From Prevotella sp. UBA5379 (GTDB lineage: Bacteria; Bacteroidota; Bacteroidia; Bacteroidales; Bacteroidaceae): a stretch of 20,967 nucleotides of DNA. How positions within the stretch are numbered: the first letter of the stretch is position 1; each line of letters opens with the position of its first letter. Made by a program: the position numbers and the translations under genes. This document shows positions 7,607-15,964 of this stretch, piece after piece. The stretch covers positions 53,589 through 74,555 of the forward strand of contig DHOX01000073.1 in the NCBI GenBank assembly GCA_002409785.1, in the 5' to 3' direction. The notes beneath the pieces were generated by a model. The model was not told where the DNA came from and ran no database searches. It saw only the letters and a program-made list of their open reading frames with translations.

Positions 7607-8580
7607 GATCTTTCTTTATTTTTAGCTTCATTCCAAAGTTTATCCATATCCTCTAAAGTAACCTCCTTGAAGGTTTTATCCCCCTCTTCTATTTTCTTCT
7701 CTACATAGTTGAAACGCCTGATGAATTTCTGATTGGTATGTTCCAGGGCATTATCCGGGTTGAGATGATAAAGTCGGGCGGCATTGATGACAGAGAACAA
7801 GAAATCCCCCAGTTCACTGGTTGACCGCAAGGAGTCTTCCCGGCGGAGTTCCGTTTCCAATTCGTCCAGTTCCTCACGGACTTTCCCCCAGACATCACCC
7901 TTATCCTTCCAGTCAAATCCTACGTTCCTCGCTTTATCCTGGATCCGATAAGCCTTGATGAGAGAAGGCAAGGCGTCAGGTACGCCCCCCAGGACGGTCC
8001 TGTTGCCATCTTTCTCCTTCTGCTTGATCTGCTCCCAGGTAGCCTCCACCTCATTTGCCGTAGAAGGAGGAAACTTATTCGGAGCACGACGGACCTCCGA
8101 GACATTCGCAGCGGAGGAGTGAGATAAAGGCTGCTGAGAAGAATGCCCTGTATCCTCATGCCGGTAGACCACCTGGCCCTGGGCATTGATCTCCAGCATC
8201 GGATCACTTACCCGCCATTGCGGATGCTCCTGAGAAGAAGCTGTAGGATTCTTCAGCCAGTTGATGAACGGATGACGGAACATCAGTTTGTCAGCCTCCT
8301 GATTACAGACATCAGCGATGTCAAATTCCCCCTCTTCATCTCCCATCAGACAATAGAAGATGACATGCTCCATCACATCGCCCAGCTCCTTCATGATATT
8401 GTGATCATCCTTTTTCATCACCGCATCACAAAGTTCAAAGACCTCCTCGATGGTGTTAGGCCTGAGACTTTCAAAAGTTTGCTTGCGATCCCACGGACAT
8501 TCCTTGCGCAAACGATGCTGCACATCCAGCAACCGCCCGAAGGCCGCTAATTTTTCTTCCCTGCTATGCACCCTTTTCAA
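7603..8580 (-). CDS. mazG: MazG nucleoside triphosphate pyrophosphohydrolase with linker insertion
   Basis: Hydrolyses NTPs and dNTPs to monophosphate plus pyrophosphate, a housecleaning activity. Two MazG domains are visible. The first (about 17-104) has CPWDRKQTFESL, EEVFE (Glu45, Glu46, Glu49) and ELGDV (Glu65, Asp68). The second (about 200-290) has VGFDW, EELDE (Glu236, Glu237, Glu240) and ELGDF (Glu256, Asp259). At 325 residues it is some 60 longer than the usual 260-270. The excess is a Ser/Pro/Gln-rich stretch at about 105-176, between FRHP and the WEQIK helix; catalytic residues are untouched. The TTG at 8580 is the longest start (in-frame stop just upstream). The GTG at 8571, giving VHSREEK, matches the usual family N-terminus and may be the true start. 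First gene of an operon with the lipocalin-like lipoprotein and rnz. Confidence 0.93.
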   Translation of the reverse strand: MKRVHSREEKLAAFGRLLDVQHRLRKECPWDRKQTFESLRPNTIEEVFELCDAVMKKDDHNIMKELGDVMEHVIFYCLMGDEEGEFDIADVCNQEADKLMFRHPFINWLKNPTASSQEHPQWRVSDPMLEINAQGQVVYRHEDTGHSSQQPLSHSSAANVSEVRRAPNKFPPSTANEVEATWEQIKQKEKDGNRTVLGGVPDALPSLIKAYRIQDKARNVGFDWKDKGDVWGKVREELDELETELRREDSLRSTSELGDFLFSVINAARLYHLNPDNALEHTNQKFIRRFNYVEKKIEEGDKTFKEVTLEDMDKLWNEAKNKERS

Positions 8581-8615
8581 CTTAATGAATCTTAACTTTC
8601 AATCTATATTCTGCG

Positions 8616-8647
8616 CAAAGGTACAAATAAATAGAATAAGAAAACCA
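8616..8647 (-). promoter_or_regulatory. Promoter of the mazG operon
   Basis: On the minus strand TACCTTTG (8623-8616) is a perfect match to the -7 consensus TAnnTTTG. A T-rich GGTTTTC lies about 18-22 bases upstream in place of a clean TTTG. The predicted transcript would start near 8609, leaving a leader of roughly 30-40 bases before mazG. Confidence 0.6.
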
Positions 8648-8695
8648 TACAATCGCACATTTTCGTAAAACAAAAGGATTAAACCGTTGATTTTT

Positions 8696-8725
8696 TCACT
8701 ATTAAAAAGAAAATTAGTACATTTG
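8696..8725 (+). promoter_or_regulatory. Promoter of the valS operon
   Basis: TACATTTG (8718-8725) matches the Bacteroidota -7 consensus perfectly, with a run of T residues about 22-27 bases upstream as a degenerate -33 region. It lies back to back with the mazG promoter. Initiation near 8732 would give a leader of about 115 bases before valS, which contains a potential hairpin and a nine-codon ORF. Confidence 0.6.
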
Positions 8726-8845
8726 CACCATTATATCTCTATAGGGAAACGAAAGGGTGCATCCTGATGATTAGAGGATCCTTACATTTCTCCTAATTGG
8801 GAAGATCAGAAATAAGGGAAGAATTTAATAAAATCAGTATATAAA

Positions 8846-11530
8846 ATGGAATTAGCAAGTAAGTATGACCCACAAAATGTAGAATCAAAATGGTATCAGT
8901 ACTGGATAGATCACCATCTCTTCAGTTCTCACCCTGACGAACGTGAACCTTATACCATCGTTATTCCGCCTCCAAATGTAACAGGAGTGCTGCACATGGG
9001 GCACATGCTGAACAATACCATACAGGACATCCTTGTAAGACGGGCCCGGATGGAAGGTAAAAATGCCTGCTGGGTACCCGGAACAGACCATGCAAGTATC
9101 GCTACTGAAGCTAAGGTCGTCAACAAACTCGCCCAGGAAGGCATCAGGAAGACCGATCTGACACGGGAGCAATTCCTCGATGAAGCCTGGAAATGGACAC
9201 GAGAGCATGGGGGGATCATCCTGAAGCAATTACGCCGCCTCGGATGCTCCTGTGACTGGAACCGGACAGCTTTCACCATGGACGAAACCCGCAGCAAGGG
9301 GGTGATCAAGGTGTTTGTCGACCTGTATAAGAAAGGCTATATCTATCGGGGAGCACGCATGGTCAATTGGGACCCGAAAGCCCAGACCGCATTATCCGAC
9401 GAAGAGGTAGTCTATAAGAACGAACATTCCAAACTCTATTATCTGAAATACCGTGTCGTCGAGCAAGATTGTGAACGTGCAGACAAAGAGAATGTCATCC
9501 ATCATGATGACAAGGGATTCTATGCCGTCGTTGCCACCACTCGTCCAGAGACAATAATGGGTGACTCCGCCATGTGCATCAATCCCAAGGACAAGAAAAA
9601 CACGTGGCTCAAAGGCAAGCATGTCGTCGTGCCTCTTGTTAACCGGACCATTCCGGTCATTGAAGATGATTACGTAGATATAGAATTCGGCACAGGCTGC
9701 CTGAAGGTAACGCCGGCACACGATGTCAACGACCACGCGCTGGGCCTGAAACACCACTTGGAGACCATTGATATTTTCAACGACAATGGGACGATTTCCA
9801 AGGCAGCCGGATTATATGTAGGACAGGACAGGATGGTCGTCAGGAAACAGATTGCCATTGATCTGGAAAAGGCAGGACTGATGGAACAAGTCGAAGACTA
9901 CGACAATAAAGTAGGATTCTCTGAACGCACCAACGTACCTATAGAACCGAAATTGAGCACACAATGGTTTCTGAGCATGAAGCATTTTGCCGCTCTAGCC
10001 TTGCCGCCGGTAATGGATGATACCATCGAATTCTATCCTAAAAAGTACAAAAATACCTACCGTCACTGGTTGGAGAACATCAAGGACTGGTGCATCAGCC
10101 GGCAGTTGTGGTGGGGACACCGCATCCCGGCCTACTACTATACCACGGTAGAGGGCCATAAGGACTTTGTCGTCGCCGAGAATGCAGAGGAAGCCTTAAA
10201 ACTGGCTCAGGAAAAGAATCCGGCAGTCCGGGCTGGTGATCTGGAACAAGAGAGTGACTGCCTGGATACCTGGTTCTCCTCATGGCTGTGGCCCATTTCC
10301 GTCTTCGACGGGATTAACCATCCGGACAACCCAGATATAAAATACTACTATCCCACCAATGATCTGGTCACGGGCCCGGATATTATTTTCTTCTGGGTGG
10401 CCAGGATGATCATGGCCGGTTACGAATACAAGGGGACCTATCCTTTCAAGCATGTTTACTTCACCGGTATTGTCAGGGATAAACAGGGGAGAAAGATGAG
10501 CAAGAGCCTGGGAAACTCTCCTGATCCGATCACGCTGATTGACAAATATGGCGCTGATGGCGTGCGCATGGGAATGATGCTGAGTGCTCCTGCAGGCAAT
10601 GATATTCTCTTCGATGAAAGCCTGTGTGAGCAAGGGCGTAATTTCAACAATAAGATATGGAACGCCTTCCGGCTGATAAAAGGATGGCAGACAAAGGACA
10701 CAGAGCCTTCGGAAGCCTGCCAGGTTGCCGTAAAGTGGTTCGATGCCCGCCTGAAAGTTGCAAATGATGAGATGAACAAACAGTTTAAGGGGTATCGCAT
10801 CTCGGAAGCGCTGATGACAATATACCGCTTGTTCTGGGATGAATTTTCCGGATGGTATCTGGAAATGATCAAACCAGAATATGGTCAGCCTCTTGATAAA
10901 AAGACCTATCAAGCTACCCTGGGATTTTTCGAGAACCTGCTGAAAATGCTGCATCCGTTCATGCCGTTCATCACAGAAGAACTATGGCAACATATCTATC
11001 CGCGCAAAGACGGCGAGAGTATTATGGACTCAATCCTTCAGATACCCGTCCCCACTGATGATGAGAGAAAACTGTGTGATCAGATAGAGGATGTCAAACA
11101 GGTGGTAAGTGGGGTCAGGACCGTACGTAATCAGAAAAATATTGCTCCTAAGAAACCGCTTGTCCTCCAGTCTATCAATCACCATCAGGCAGATGCATGG
11201 AGCGCCGTCATCCTGAAGATGGCAAATCTCTCCAAGATGGAAACCGTCATGGATAAGTCTGCTGATGCCAGTGGCTTTATGGTAGGCACGAATGAGTTTG
11301 CCGTACCTGTGGGTGATCTGATTGACGTGGACGCAGAGTTGTCCAAGGCTCAGTCACAACTGCAGCATTTCGAGAATTTCCTGAAAGGGGTGAAGGCCAA
11401 ACTCGGCAACCAGAATTTTGTCTCCCATGCTCCCGAGGCTGTAGTGGCACGTGAGCGCAGGAAACAGAGTGACGCGGAGGAAAAAATTCAGACCTTAAAA
11501 GAAACGATAAGTGAGCTTAAAAAGAAATAA
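8846..11530 (+). CDS. valS: Valyl-tRNA synthetase
   Basis: 894 residues, the usual length for ValRS, which charges tRNA-Val in the cytoplasm. The class I signatures are both present: HMGH at 50-53 in PPNVTGVLHMGHML, and KMSKS at 550-554 in GRKMSKSLGNSPDP. Other family blocks are visible: WVPGTDHASIATEAKV, the editing-domain TTRPETIMGDSAMCINPKD and VTPAHDVNDHALG, CISRQLWWGHRIPAYY, and the DIIFFWVARMIMAG block before KMSKS. The anticodon-binding domain includes HPFMPFITEELWQ. The C-terminal coiled-coil arm (about 830-894, starting DVDAELSKAQSQL) is intact. ATG start at 8846. First gene of a plus-strand operon: the next gene begins 6 bases after its stop. Nothing appears damaged. Confidence 0.97.
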   Translation: MELASKYDPQNVESKWYQYWIDHHLFSSHPDEREPYTIVIPPPNVTGVLHMGHMLNNTIQDILVRRARMEGKNACWVPGTDHASIATEAKVVNKLAQEGIRKTDLTREQFLDEAWKWTREHGGIILKQLRRLGCSCDWNRTAFTMDETRSKGVIKVFVDLYKKGYIYRGARMVNWDPKAQTALSDEEVVYKNEHSKLYYLKYRVVEQDCERADKENVIHHDDKGFYAVVATTRPETIMGDSAMCINPKDKKNTWLKGKHVVVPLVNRTIPVIEDDYVDIEFGTGCLKVTPAHDVNDHALGLKHHLETIDIFNDNGTISKAAGLYVGQDRMVVRKQIAIDLEKAGLMEQVEDYDNKVGFSERTNVPIEPKLSTQWFLSMKHFAALALPPVMDDTIEFYPKKYKNTYRHWLENIKDWCISRQLWWGHRIPAYYYTTVEGHKDFVVAENAEEALKLAQEKNPAVRAGDLEQESDCLDTWFSSWLWPISVFDGINHPDNPDIKYYYPTNDLVTGPDIIFFWVARMIMAGYEYKGTYPFKHVYFTGIVRDKQGRKMSKSLGNSPDPITLIDKYGADGVRMGMMLSAPAGNDILFDESLCEQGRNFNNKIWNAFRLIKGWQTKDTEPSEACQVAVKWFDARLKVANDEMNKQFKGYRISEALMTIYRLFWDEFSGWYLEMIKPEYGQPLDKKTYQATLGFFENLLKMLHPFMPFITEELWQHIYPRKDGESIMDSILQIPVPTDDERKLCDQIEDVKQVVSGVRTVRNQKNIAPKKPLVLQSINHHQADAWSAVILKMANLSKMETVMDKSADASGFMVGTNEFAVPVGDLIDVDAELSKAQSQLQHFENFLKGVKAKLGNQNFVSHAPEAVVARERRKQSDAEEKIQTLKETISELKKK

Positions 11531-11536
11531 AAACGT

Positions 11537-12787
11537 ATGAAAGCGAAGGAAAAGCGCTTCTTCATAGTAGGCATATTCAGTCTCCTTCTGATCTTCGCCT
11601 TAGGCAGTTGCAGTAGTGGAGACGGGATTACGGACAGTGACGACAGTGGCGTCAACCAGCAGACCCTCCTCGTCTATATGCCCTGGACCGGTTCAAGTTC
11701 GGATGATGGGCTCTATTCCATTTTCCAGGAAAATCTGGACAGCATTGAGAAGGGGATCAAAAATGCAGGAGGGTTAACCAACAAAAGGGTTTTGGTCTTT
11801 CTCAGTACGTCTGCAACCCAATCTGAGTTGTATGAGATTACTTACAGCCAAGGAGGATTCACCCACAAGCACATCAAGGATTACAGCGGCAACTTTTACA
11901 CCTCAGCTTCAGGGATCACTGAAATCCTTGACGACATGAAAGCAAATGCGTCCGCTTTAAACTACGCCCTGATTATCGGCAGTCACGGGACAGGATGGAC
12001 CTACAAGGATGACTGGACAAATTATCCCAATAGCCGTGCGTTATTCACTTACAACAAGGCCAACAGTCCAATCAAGACACGTTTCTTCGGGAGCGTCACA
12101 GACTTGAAGAACTACGCCACCGATATTCCTACCCTCGCAGAAGGCATCGCTGATGCAGGAATCAAATTCCAATATATTCTCTTCGATGACTGTTATATGG
12201 CAAATGTTGAAACCGCTTACACCTTGCGTAACGCCGCCTATTTCTTAATCGCTTCCACCAGCGAGGTCATGGATATAGGAATGCCTTATACAAAAATGTG
12301 GAATAACCTGAGCTCCAGTGCACCATCCTACACTTCAATTGTATCTGCATTTTACGACTTCTACAAGAGTTATACCTATCCTTTCGGCGCACTTTCAGCT
12401 ATTGACTGCAGGAAGATGAATGGTCTTGCTGCCATCATGAAAAAGATCAATGAGAGCTATTCCCTCCCTGAGTCTTATCGTGACAGCATCCAGGGGGTCG
12501 GAGGGTTCAGTTTACCTTTGTATTATGACTTTTATGATTACGTGGATCACCTTGAAGATGCTGACCACAACAAGGTAGCAGCCTCTCTCCTGAAATCGTG
12601 TCAGGATACCCTTTCGTCACTCATCCGGAGTACTGCTCATACTGACAGCCTCTATACTGCATTGAGAAATGGAAACAATTTCATTATTGTCAAGAATTAT
12701 TGTGGCATAGCCACGTCTGATCCGAGCATCAACAGTGTGGCCTTGAAAGGGAAAGAAAAGACCGACTGGTGGAAAGCAACCCATTAA
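11537..12787 (+). CDS. Clostripain-type (family C11) cysteine peptidase lipoprotein
   Basis: 416 residues with a lipoprotein signal peptide (FALGSC, Cys25), so probably anchored in the envelope. The peptidase core starts at about 42 (QQTLLVYMPW). It carries the C11 catalytic pair: His150 in YALIIGSHGTGW and Cys219 in YILFDDCYMANVE, each at the end of a hydrophobic strand as in clan CD. The segment LIASTSEVMDIGMPY (about 236-250) corresponds to the family's substrate-pocket strand. C11 enzymes cleave after Arg or Lys and often mature by autocleavage; the exact specificity here cannot be read. It follows valS by 6 bases and precedes the GYF protein by 29, so it is probably co-transcribed with them. 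ATG at 11537. Confidence 0.88.
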   Translation: MKAKEKRFFIVGIFSLLLIFALGSCSSGDGITDSDDSGVNQQTLLVYMPWTGSSSDDGLYSIFQENLDSIEKGIKNAGGLTNKRVLVFLSTSATQSELYEITYSQGGFTHKHIKDYSGNFYTSASGITEILDDMKANASALNYALIIGSHGTGWTYKDDWTNYPNSRALFTYNKANSPIKTRFFGSVTDLKNYATDIPTLAEGIADAGIKFQYILFDDCYMANVETAYTLRNAAYFLIASTSEVMDIGMPYTKMWNNLSSSAPSYTSIVSAFYDFYKSYTYPFGALSAIDCRKMNGLAAIMKKINESYSLPESYRDSIQGVGGFSLPLYYDFYDYVDHLEDADHNKVAASLLKSCQDTLSSLIRSTAHTDSLYTALRNGNNFIIVKNYCGIATSDPSINSVALKGKEKTDWWKATH

Positions 12788-12816
12788 ATTCAATTTTCAT
12801 CATTTAGCTTATCGTC

Positions 12817-13863
12817 ATGGAATATTTTATGATCGAAAATGGTCAACAGACCGGCCCGTTTACAATTGATCAACTTGCACAGAAGCATATTACTTCTGAA
12901 ACACTCGTATGGGCAGAAGGCATGTCTAACTGGACCCCTGCATGGCAGGTGGAACAACTGAAGTATATCCTTACCGGAAGTCCTCAGCCTACTCCTCCTC
13001 CCTATTCTCCGCGAAATACACAGCAGCCTGGTTCTTATGCCACTCCGCAGGGCGGAGAAAACCAGAATGAGGCGGCTGACCGAAACGGTGCAGGAAACTA
13101 TACCACTGAAACGGCCGGCACAGGGGGCGGCTATGAAGGTACCATCCCTCCACAGGACAATCAGGAAAACACCCTTGACAAGAACGGGAAAAAGAAGAAC
13201 CACACGCCATGGCTGATTGCTTTAGCCATTTTGATCGTCGCCTTGCTCTTTTTCATCTTCACTAACCCGAGCAAGCAGGATCATGAAAACGCCATCAAGA
13301 ATGAAATCACTACGGCTGTAGAAAAAGCTTCGAATGATAACCAGAATGAGGAAACAGATGACCTCTTCACTCAGGGATTCAGCATGATCACGAAAATGAT
13401 TGCAGGAACATTCTTTGATACTGCACTGGACACTTTATTACAGTATCATAACTATGTTTTCTTTTCAAAAACAACGGTTCACCTTGATGGCAGCAACCAT
13501 ATCGTAAGTTTCGGTATTCTGGGAAAGGTACATACCATCAATGAGGATGATATTCTGAAGGTCCTCAGTAAGGTTAATCCGACACGAATTGACGTGCAGA
13601 GCCAAAGTCCGGATCAGCTCCAGGATCAAAATGATGCGGCAAACCAGCAAGATGACCAAGAGGTTTCCGGTGAGGGTGAAAACGTGAACAATGGTTTCCA
13701 ACCGTCTAACGGCCAATCTGCTGATCAGATTGCTACCCGGATCAGTAATAAGGTAGAAAAGCAAGTGGAAAAGAAAATAGATAAGGAGATCAACCAGGTC
13801 ACGGACTCTACGACCATAGACCGCCTTATCAACAGGGTCATGGATATGTTCGGCATCCATTAA
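12817..13863 (+). CDS. GYF-domain membrane protein with DUF4359-like region
   Basis: 348 residues. The N-terminus (1-50) is a GYF_2-type domain (YFMIENGQQTGPFTIDQL, then LVWAEGMSNWTPAW), a fold that binds proline-rich peptides. A Pro/Gln/Asn-rich linker (about 54-120) leads to a basic KKK and a single transmembrane helix (131-149). After that, NPSKQDHENAIKNEI through VSFGILGKVHTI (about 150-250) resembles DUF4359 as I recall that family from Bacteroidota GYF proteins. The last 100 residues are an Asp/Gln-rich linker and a charged, heptad-like helix (about 306-328). No signal peptide; the GYF domain is probably cytoplasmic. It is the last gene after valS and the C11 peptidase. A 6-bp hairpin (AACCAT/ATGGTT) spans its stop codon. 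Function unknown. Confidence 0.85.
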   Translation: MEYFMIENGQQTGPFTIDQLAQKHITSETLVWAEGMSNWTPAWQVEQLKYILTGSPQPTPPPYSPRNTQQPGSYATPQGGENQNEAADRNGAGNYTTETAGTGGGYEGTIPPQDNQENTLDKNGKKKNHTPWLIALAILIVALLFFIFTNPSKQDHENAIKNEITTAVEKASNDNQNEETDDLFTQGFSMITKMIAGTFFDTALDTLLQYHNYVFFSKTTVHLDGSNHIVSFGILGKVHTINEDDILKVLSKVNPTRIDVQSQSPDQLQDQNDAANQQDDQEVSGEGENVNNGFQPSNGQSADQIATRISNKVEKQVEKKIDKEINQVTDSTTIDRLINRVMDMFGIH

Positions 13864-13889
13864 ACCATTATCCTCAGCCGTCGATGGTT
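13863..13889. terminator. Short hairpin between two convergent genes
   Basis: AACCAT and ATGGTT form a 6-bp stem around a 15-base loop. It lies exactly in the 24-base gap between two converging genes and includes part of both TAA stop codons. There is no strong T-tract, so if it ends transcription it is a weak, possibly bidirectional signal. Confidence 0.35.
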
Positions 13890-14604
13890 ACTCATAGTCA
13901 TCAATGACCCCATTGAGGAAATCCATCATCGGCTTCCCCACTTTGAAGTCTTCAGCTATCGTATCAAGCCACTGGTCACCGTTAAAGAAATCATCATCAA
14001 CACGAATCCAAGTGGCAAAATCCTTCATCCGCAGATACTGAATGTAGGGATAGTCTTTCGGGAATCCTTTAGGGGCAGTCTTCAGATGACTGAGGCCGAA
14101 TCCTTTGGGGCTGATTACAGATCCTCTGTCGTCAGTCTTTCCTTCATCAGGATAACCGAAAAGAGAAATGAATTTTCCATTCTCTACCGCCCTTCTCCAG
14201 GTATCTATATTGCCCATGATCTCATTTCTGACAGAGGTCAGGATATTGGTCGGCAACCAATAGCATCCCTGGGAAATAAGGCAATGGCCAGGCTGAACAT
14301 GAAGATAATAGCCGCACCGAAGTGATTTCTTCCCATGTGCACAAATAAATCCACCGAAATGGTTTTTATATGGGGACTTATCAGGGGAAAAACGAATATC
14401 ACGGTAAAAGCGATACATACAGTCCTTTGCCGTCAAATGGGCTATTTCCGGGTCAAACTCAGAGATCGTGGCAATAGCTTGATCCACTCCTGCCCCAAAG
14501 TCATCCTTACAAGCCAAGAATTCGTCTCTATGACTGGCAAACCATTCCCGGTCATTATGAACGGAAATGCCTTTAAGAAAATGATTAATCTTCTGAATAT
14601 GCAT
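13888..14604 (-). CDS. DUF2461 family protein
   Basis: 238 residues, typical length for DUF2461 (TIGR02453). Family marks are clear: an N-terminal FLKGISVHNDREWFASHRDEF helix-loop, then the hallmark YRFYRDIRFSPDKSPYKNHFG (about 64-84), then GYYLHVQPGHCLISQGCYWL (98-117), and a C-terminal FATWIRVDDDFF segment. No signal peptide, so probably cytosolic. Biochemical function is not established for this family. It starts with ATG at 14604, 35 bases after the nth stop on the same strand, so it probably lies at the end of the OmpH-nth transcription unit. It converges with the GYF-protein gene. Confidence 0.9.
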   Translation of the reverse strand: MHIQKINHFLKGISVHNDREWFASHRDEFLACKDDFGAGVDQAIATISEFDPEIAHLTAKDCMYRFYRDIRFSPDKSPYKNHFGGFICAHGKKSLRCGYYLHVQPGHCLISQGCYWLPTNILTSVRNEIMGNIDTWRRAVENGKFISLFGYPDEGKTDDRGSVISPKGFGLSHLKTAPKGFPKDYPYIQYLRMKDFATWIRVDDDFFNGDQWLDTIAEDFKVGKPMMDFLNGVIDDYE

Positions 14605-14639
14605 AGTACATCAAGATTTGAGAACGATAAGGCTGAACC

Positions 14640-15293
14640 TTACTTTTCCAGTTTGCTCCCCTCAAGAAGTTTAGGGCAATATGGATTAAAGAAACACTTA
14701 TCACATTGAGGATGCAGACTTTTGCAGATGTAACGTCCATGCAAGAGCAACCAGTGATGAGCCTTAGACAAATCTGCCGAAGGAATATGTGCTGTCAGAT
14801 AATCCTCCACCTTACGAGGGGTATCTGCGCTCTGCGGGACCAGTCCCATCCGATGGCTCACCCGATAGACATGGGTGTCGACAGCCATGACCGCCTTTCC
14901 GAACCAGACCGCCTGCAGCACATTAGCAGTCTTGCGCCCTACTCCCGGCAACTTGACCAATTGATCCGGTCCGGAAGGAACTTCACCTCCAAAATCAGAA
15001 ACGAGCATACGGCTCATCTCTGACAGATGACGGGCTTTAGAATTCGGATAACTCACTGAATGGATATAAGTCAGTATATCCTCCGGAGAAGCCTGCGACA
15101 TAGCACGGGCATCAGGATAACGCCGGAACAAATCCGGTGTTATCTCATTGATGCGTTTGTCCGTACACTGGGCACTCAGCAGAGTAGCCACCAGCAATTG
15201 AAAGGCACTTCCAAACATTAACTGGGTCGTTACTTGCGGCTCTGTCCTCCTGAAATAAGAGAGGACATAACGATAACGCTCTTCTCTGGTCAC
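14640..15293 (-). CDS. nth: Endonuclease III (base-excision repair DNA glycosylase/AP lyase)
   Basis: 217 residues, close to the 211 of the Escherichia coli enzyme, which removes oxidised pyrimidines and nicks abasic sites. All key features are present: LLSAQCTDKRIN (38-49), the helix-hairpin-helix LPGVGRKTANVL (115-126) with catalytic Lys121, AVDTHVYRVSHR with catalytic Asp139, and the [4Fe-4S] cysteines Cys190, Cys197, Cys200 and Cys206 in the standard C-X6-C-X2-C-X5-C spacing. Start is GTG at 15293; no ATG occurs before residue 26, and that would remove conserved N-terminal helices. It lies 13 bases after the OmpH/Skp-like gene, so it is probably on the same message. Confidence 0.95.
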   Translation of the reverse strand: MTREERYRYVLSYFRRTEPQVTTQLMFGSAFQLLVATLLSAQCTDKRINEITPDLFRRYPDARAMSQASPEDILTYIHSVSYPNSKARHLSEMSRMLVSDFGGEVPSGPDQLVKLPGVGRKTANVLQAVWFGKAVMAVDTHVYRVSHRMGLVPQSADTPRKVEDYLTAHIPSADLSKAHHWLLLHGRYICKSLHPQCDKCFFNPYCPKLLEGSKLEK

Positions 15294-15306
15294 CTTTCAG
15301 AATCTC

Positions 15307-15906
15307 CTATTTTGCAGTGGTGTTAAGTTTGCCCTTATATGCCTTGTTCAGACCGGCAATGACCTCATTGGTAATGTCGTAAGCCTTGTTGGCATACAAA
15401 AGATTGTCACCACTCTTGCTGAAGATAATGGAATATTTCTTATCCTTGTTGTAAATCGTCAGATAATGGGAAATGGAGTCATGCAAGGCCTTGTTATACT
15501 TGCTCTGCTCAGCCTGGAATTCATTTCCCAGACGCTGCTGCAAACTTTGCAAGTCTGCCTGTTGTCTCTGAAGACCTTCCTGGATAGCCTGGGCCTGCTC
15601 ACGCGTGTAGGCATTCTGCTGCACCTTCTGCTGGAAATTTGCAGCGGCAGCCTGCAACTGTTGTCCCCGGGCATTAATGGTATTCTGAATGTTGATACTC
15701 TTCTTCTGCAGCAGTTGGGAATACTGTTTTGCAAACGCATATTGCGTCATGATAGAGTCAACTTCCACATAGGCAACCTTGAGATTGGCAGGAGCTTTCG
15801 CAGTTTCAGACTCCGGTTCTACCTGAGGTTGCTGTTTGTTACAAGACGTCATGCCGAGAGCAGTAATCGCAACAACGGCAAGCGTTCCCAAAATGTTTTT
15901 TTTCAT
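15307..15906 (-). CDS. OmpH/Skp-family periplasmic chaperone-like lipoprotein
   Basis: 199 residues. The N-terminus MKKNILGTLAVVAITALGMTSC carries a lipobox with Cys22, so this Skp relative is lipid-anchored rather than free in the periplasm. After a short Pro/Glu linker comes AYVEVDSIMTQYAFAKQ (about 45-61), the start of the Skp core. A long Gln/Ala/Lys coiled coil follows (about 60-140), and then the closing YNKDKKYSIIFSKSGDNLLYANKAYDIT (about 153-180), the usual OmpH ending of '...ys.il....il...ditdeVl..ln'. Skp-type proteins form trimeric tentacles that hold unfolded outer-membrane proteins. Located between the small 66-residue membrane protein (58 bases upstream) and nth (13 bases downstream), all on the minus strand. 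ATG at 15906. Confidence 0.9.
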   Translation of the reverse strand: MKKNILGTLAVVAITALGMTSCNKQQPQVEPESETAKAPANLKVAYVEVDSIMTQYAFAKQYSQLLQKKSINIQNTINARGQQLQAAAANFQQKVQQNAYTREQAQAIQEGLQRQQADLQSLQQRLGNEFQAEQSKYNKALHDSISHYLTIYNKDKKYSIIFSKSGDNLLYANKAYDITNEVIAGLNKAYKGKLNTTAK

Positions 15907-15964
15907 TTCTTTTATTTTAGTTCTTATTGTTTTTCAAAATGGAACAGTTGTCCGGTCTCCCTTC

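Noticed and set aside
8732..8845. T-box riboswitch before valS
   Set aside because: No T-box sequence or specifier-loop layout seen; T-boxes are not typical of Bacteroidota and the leader is too short.
10280..10954. 224-codon ORF antisense to valS
   Set aside because: Shadow of the valS coding frame, which is well supported by family motifs on both sides.
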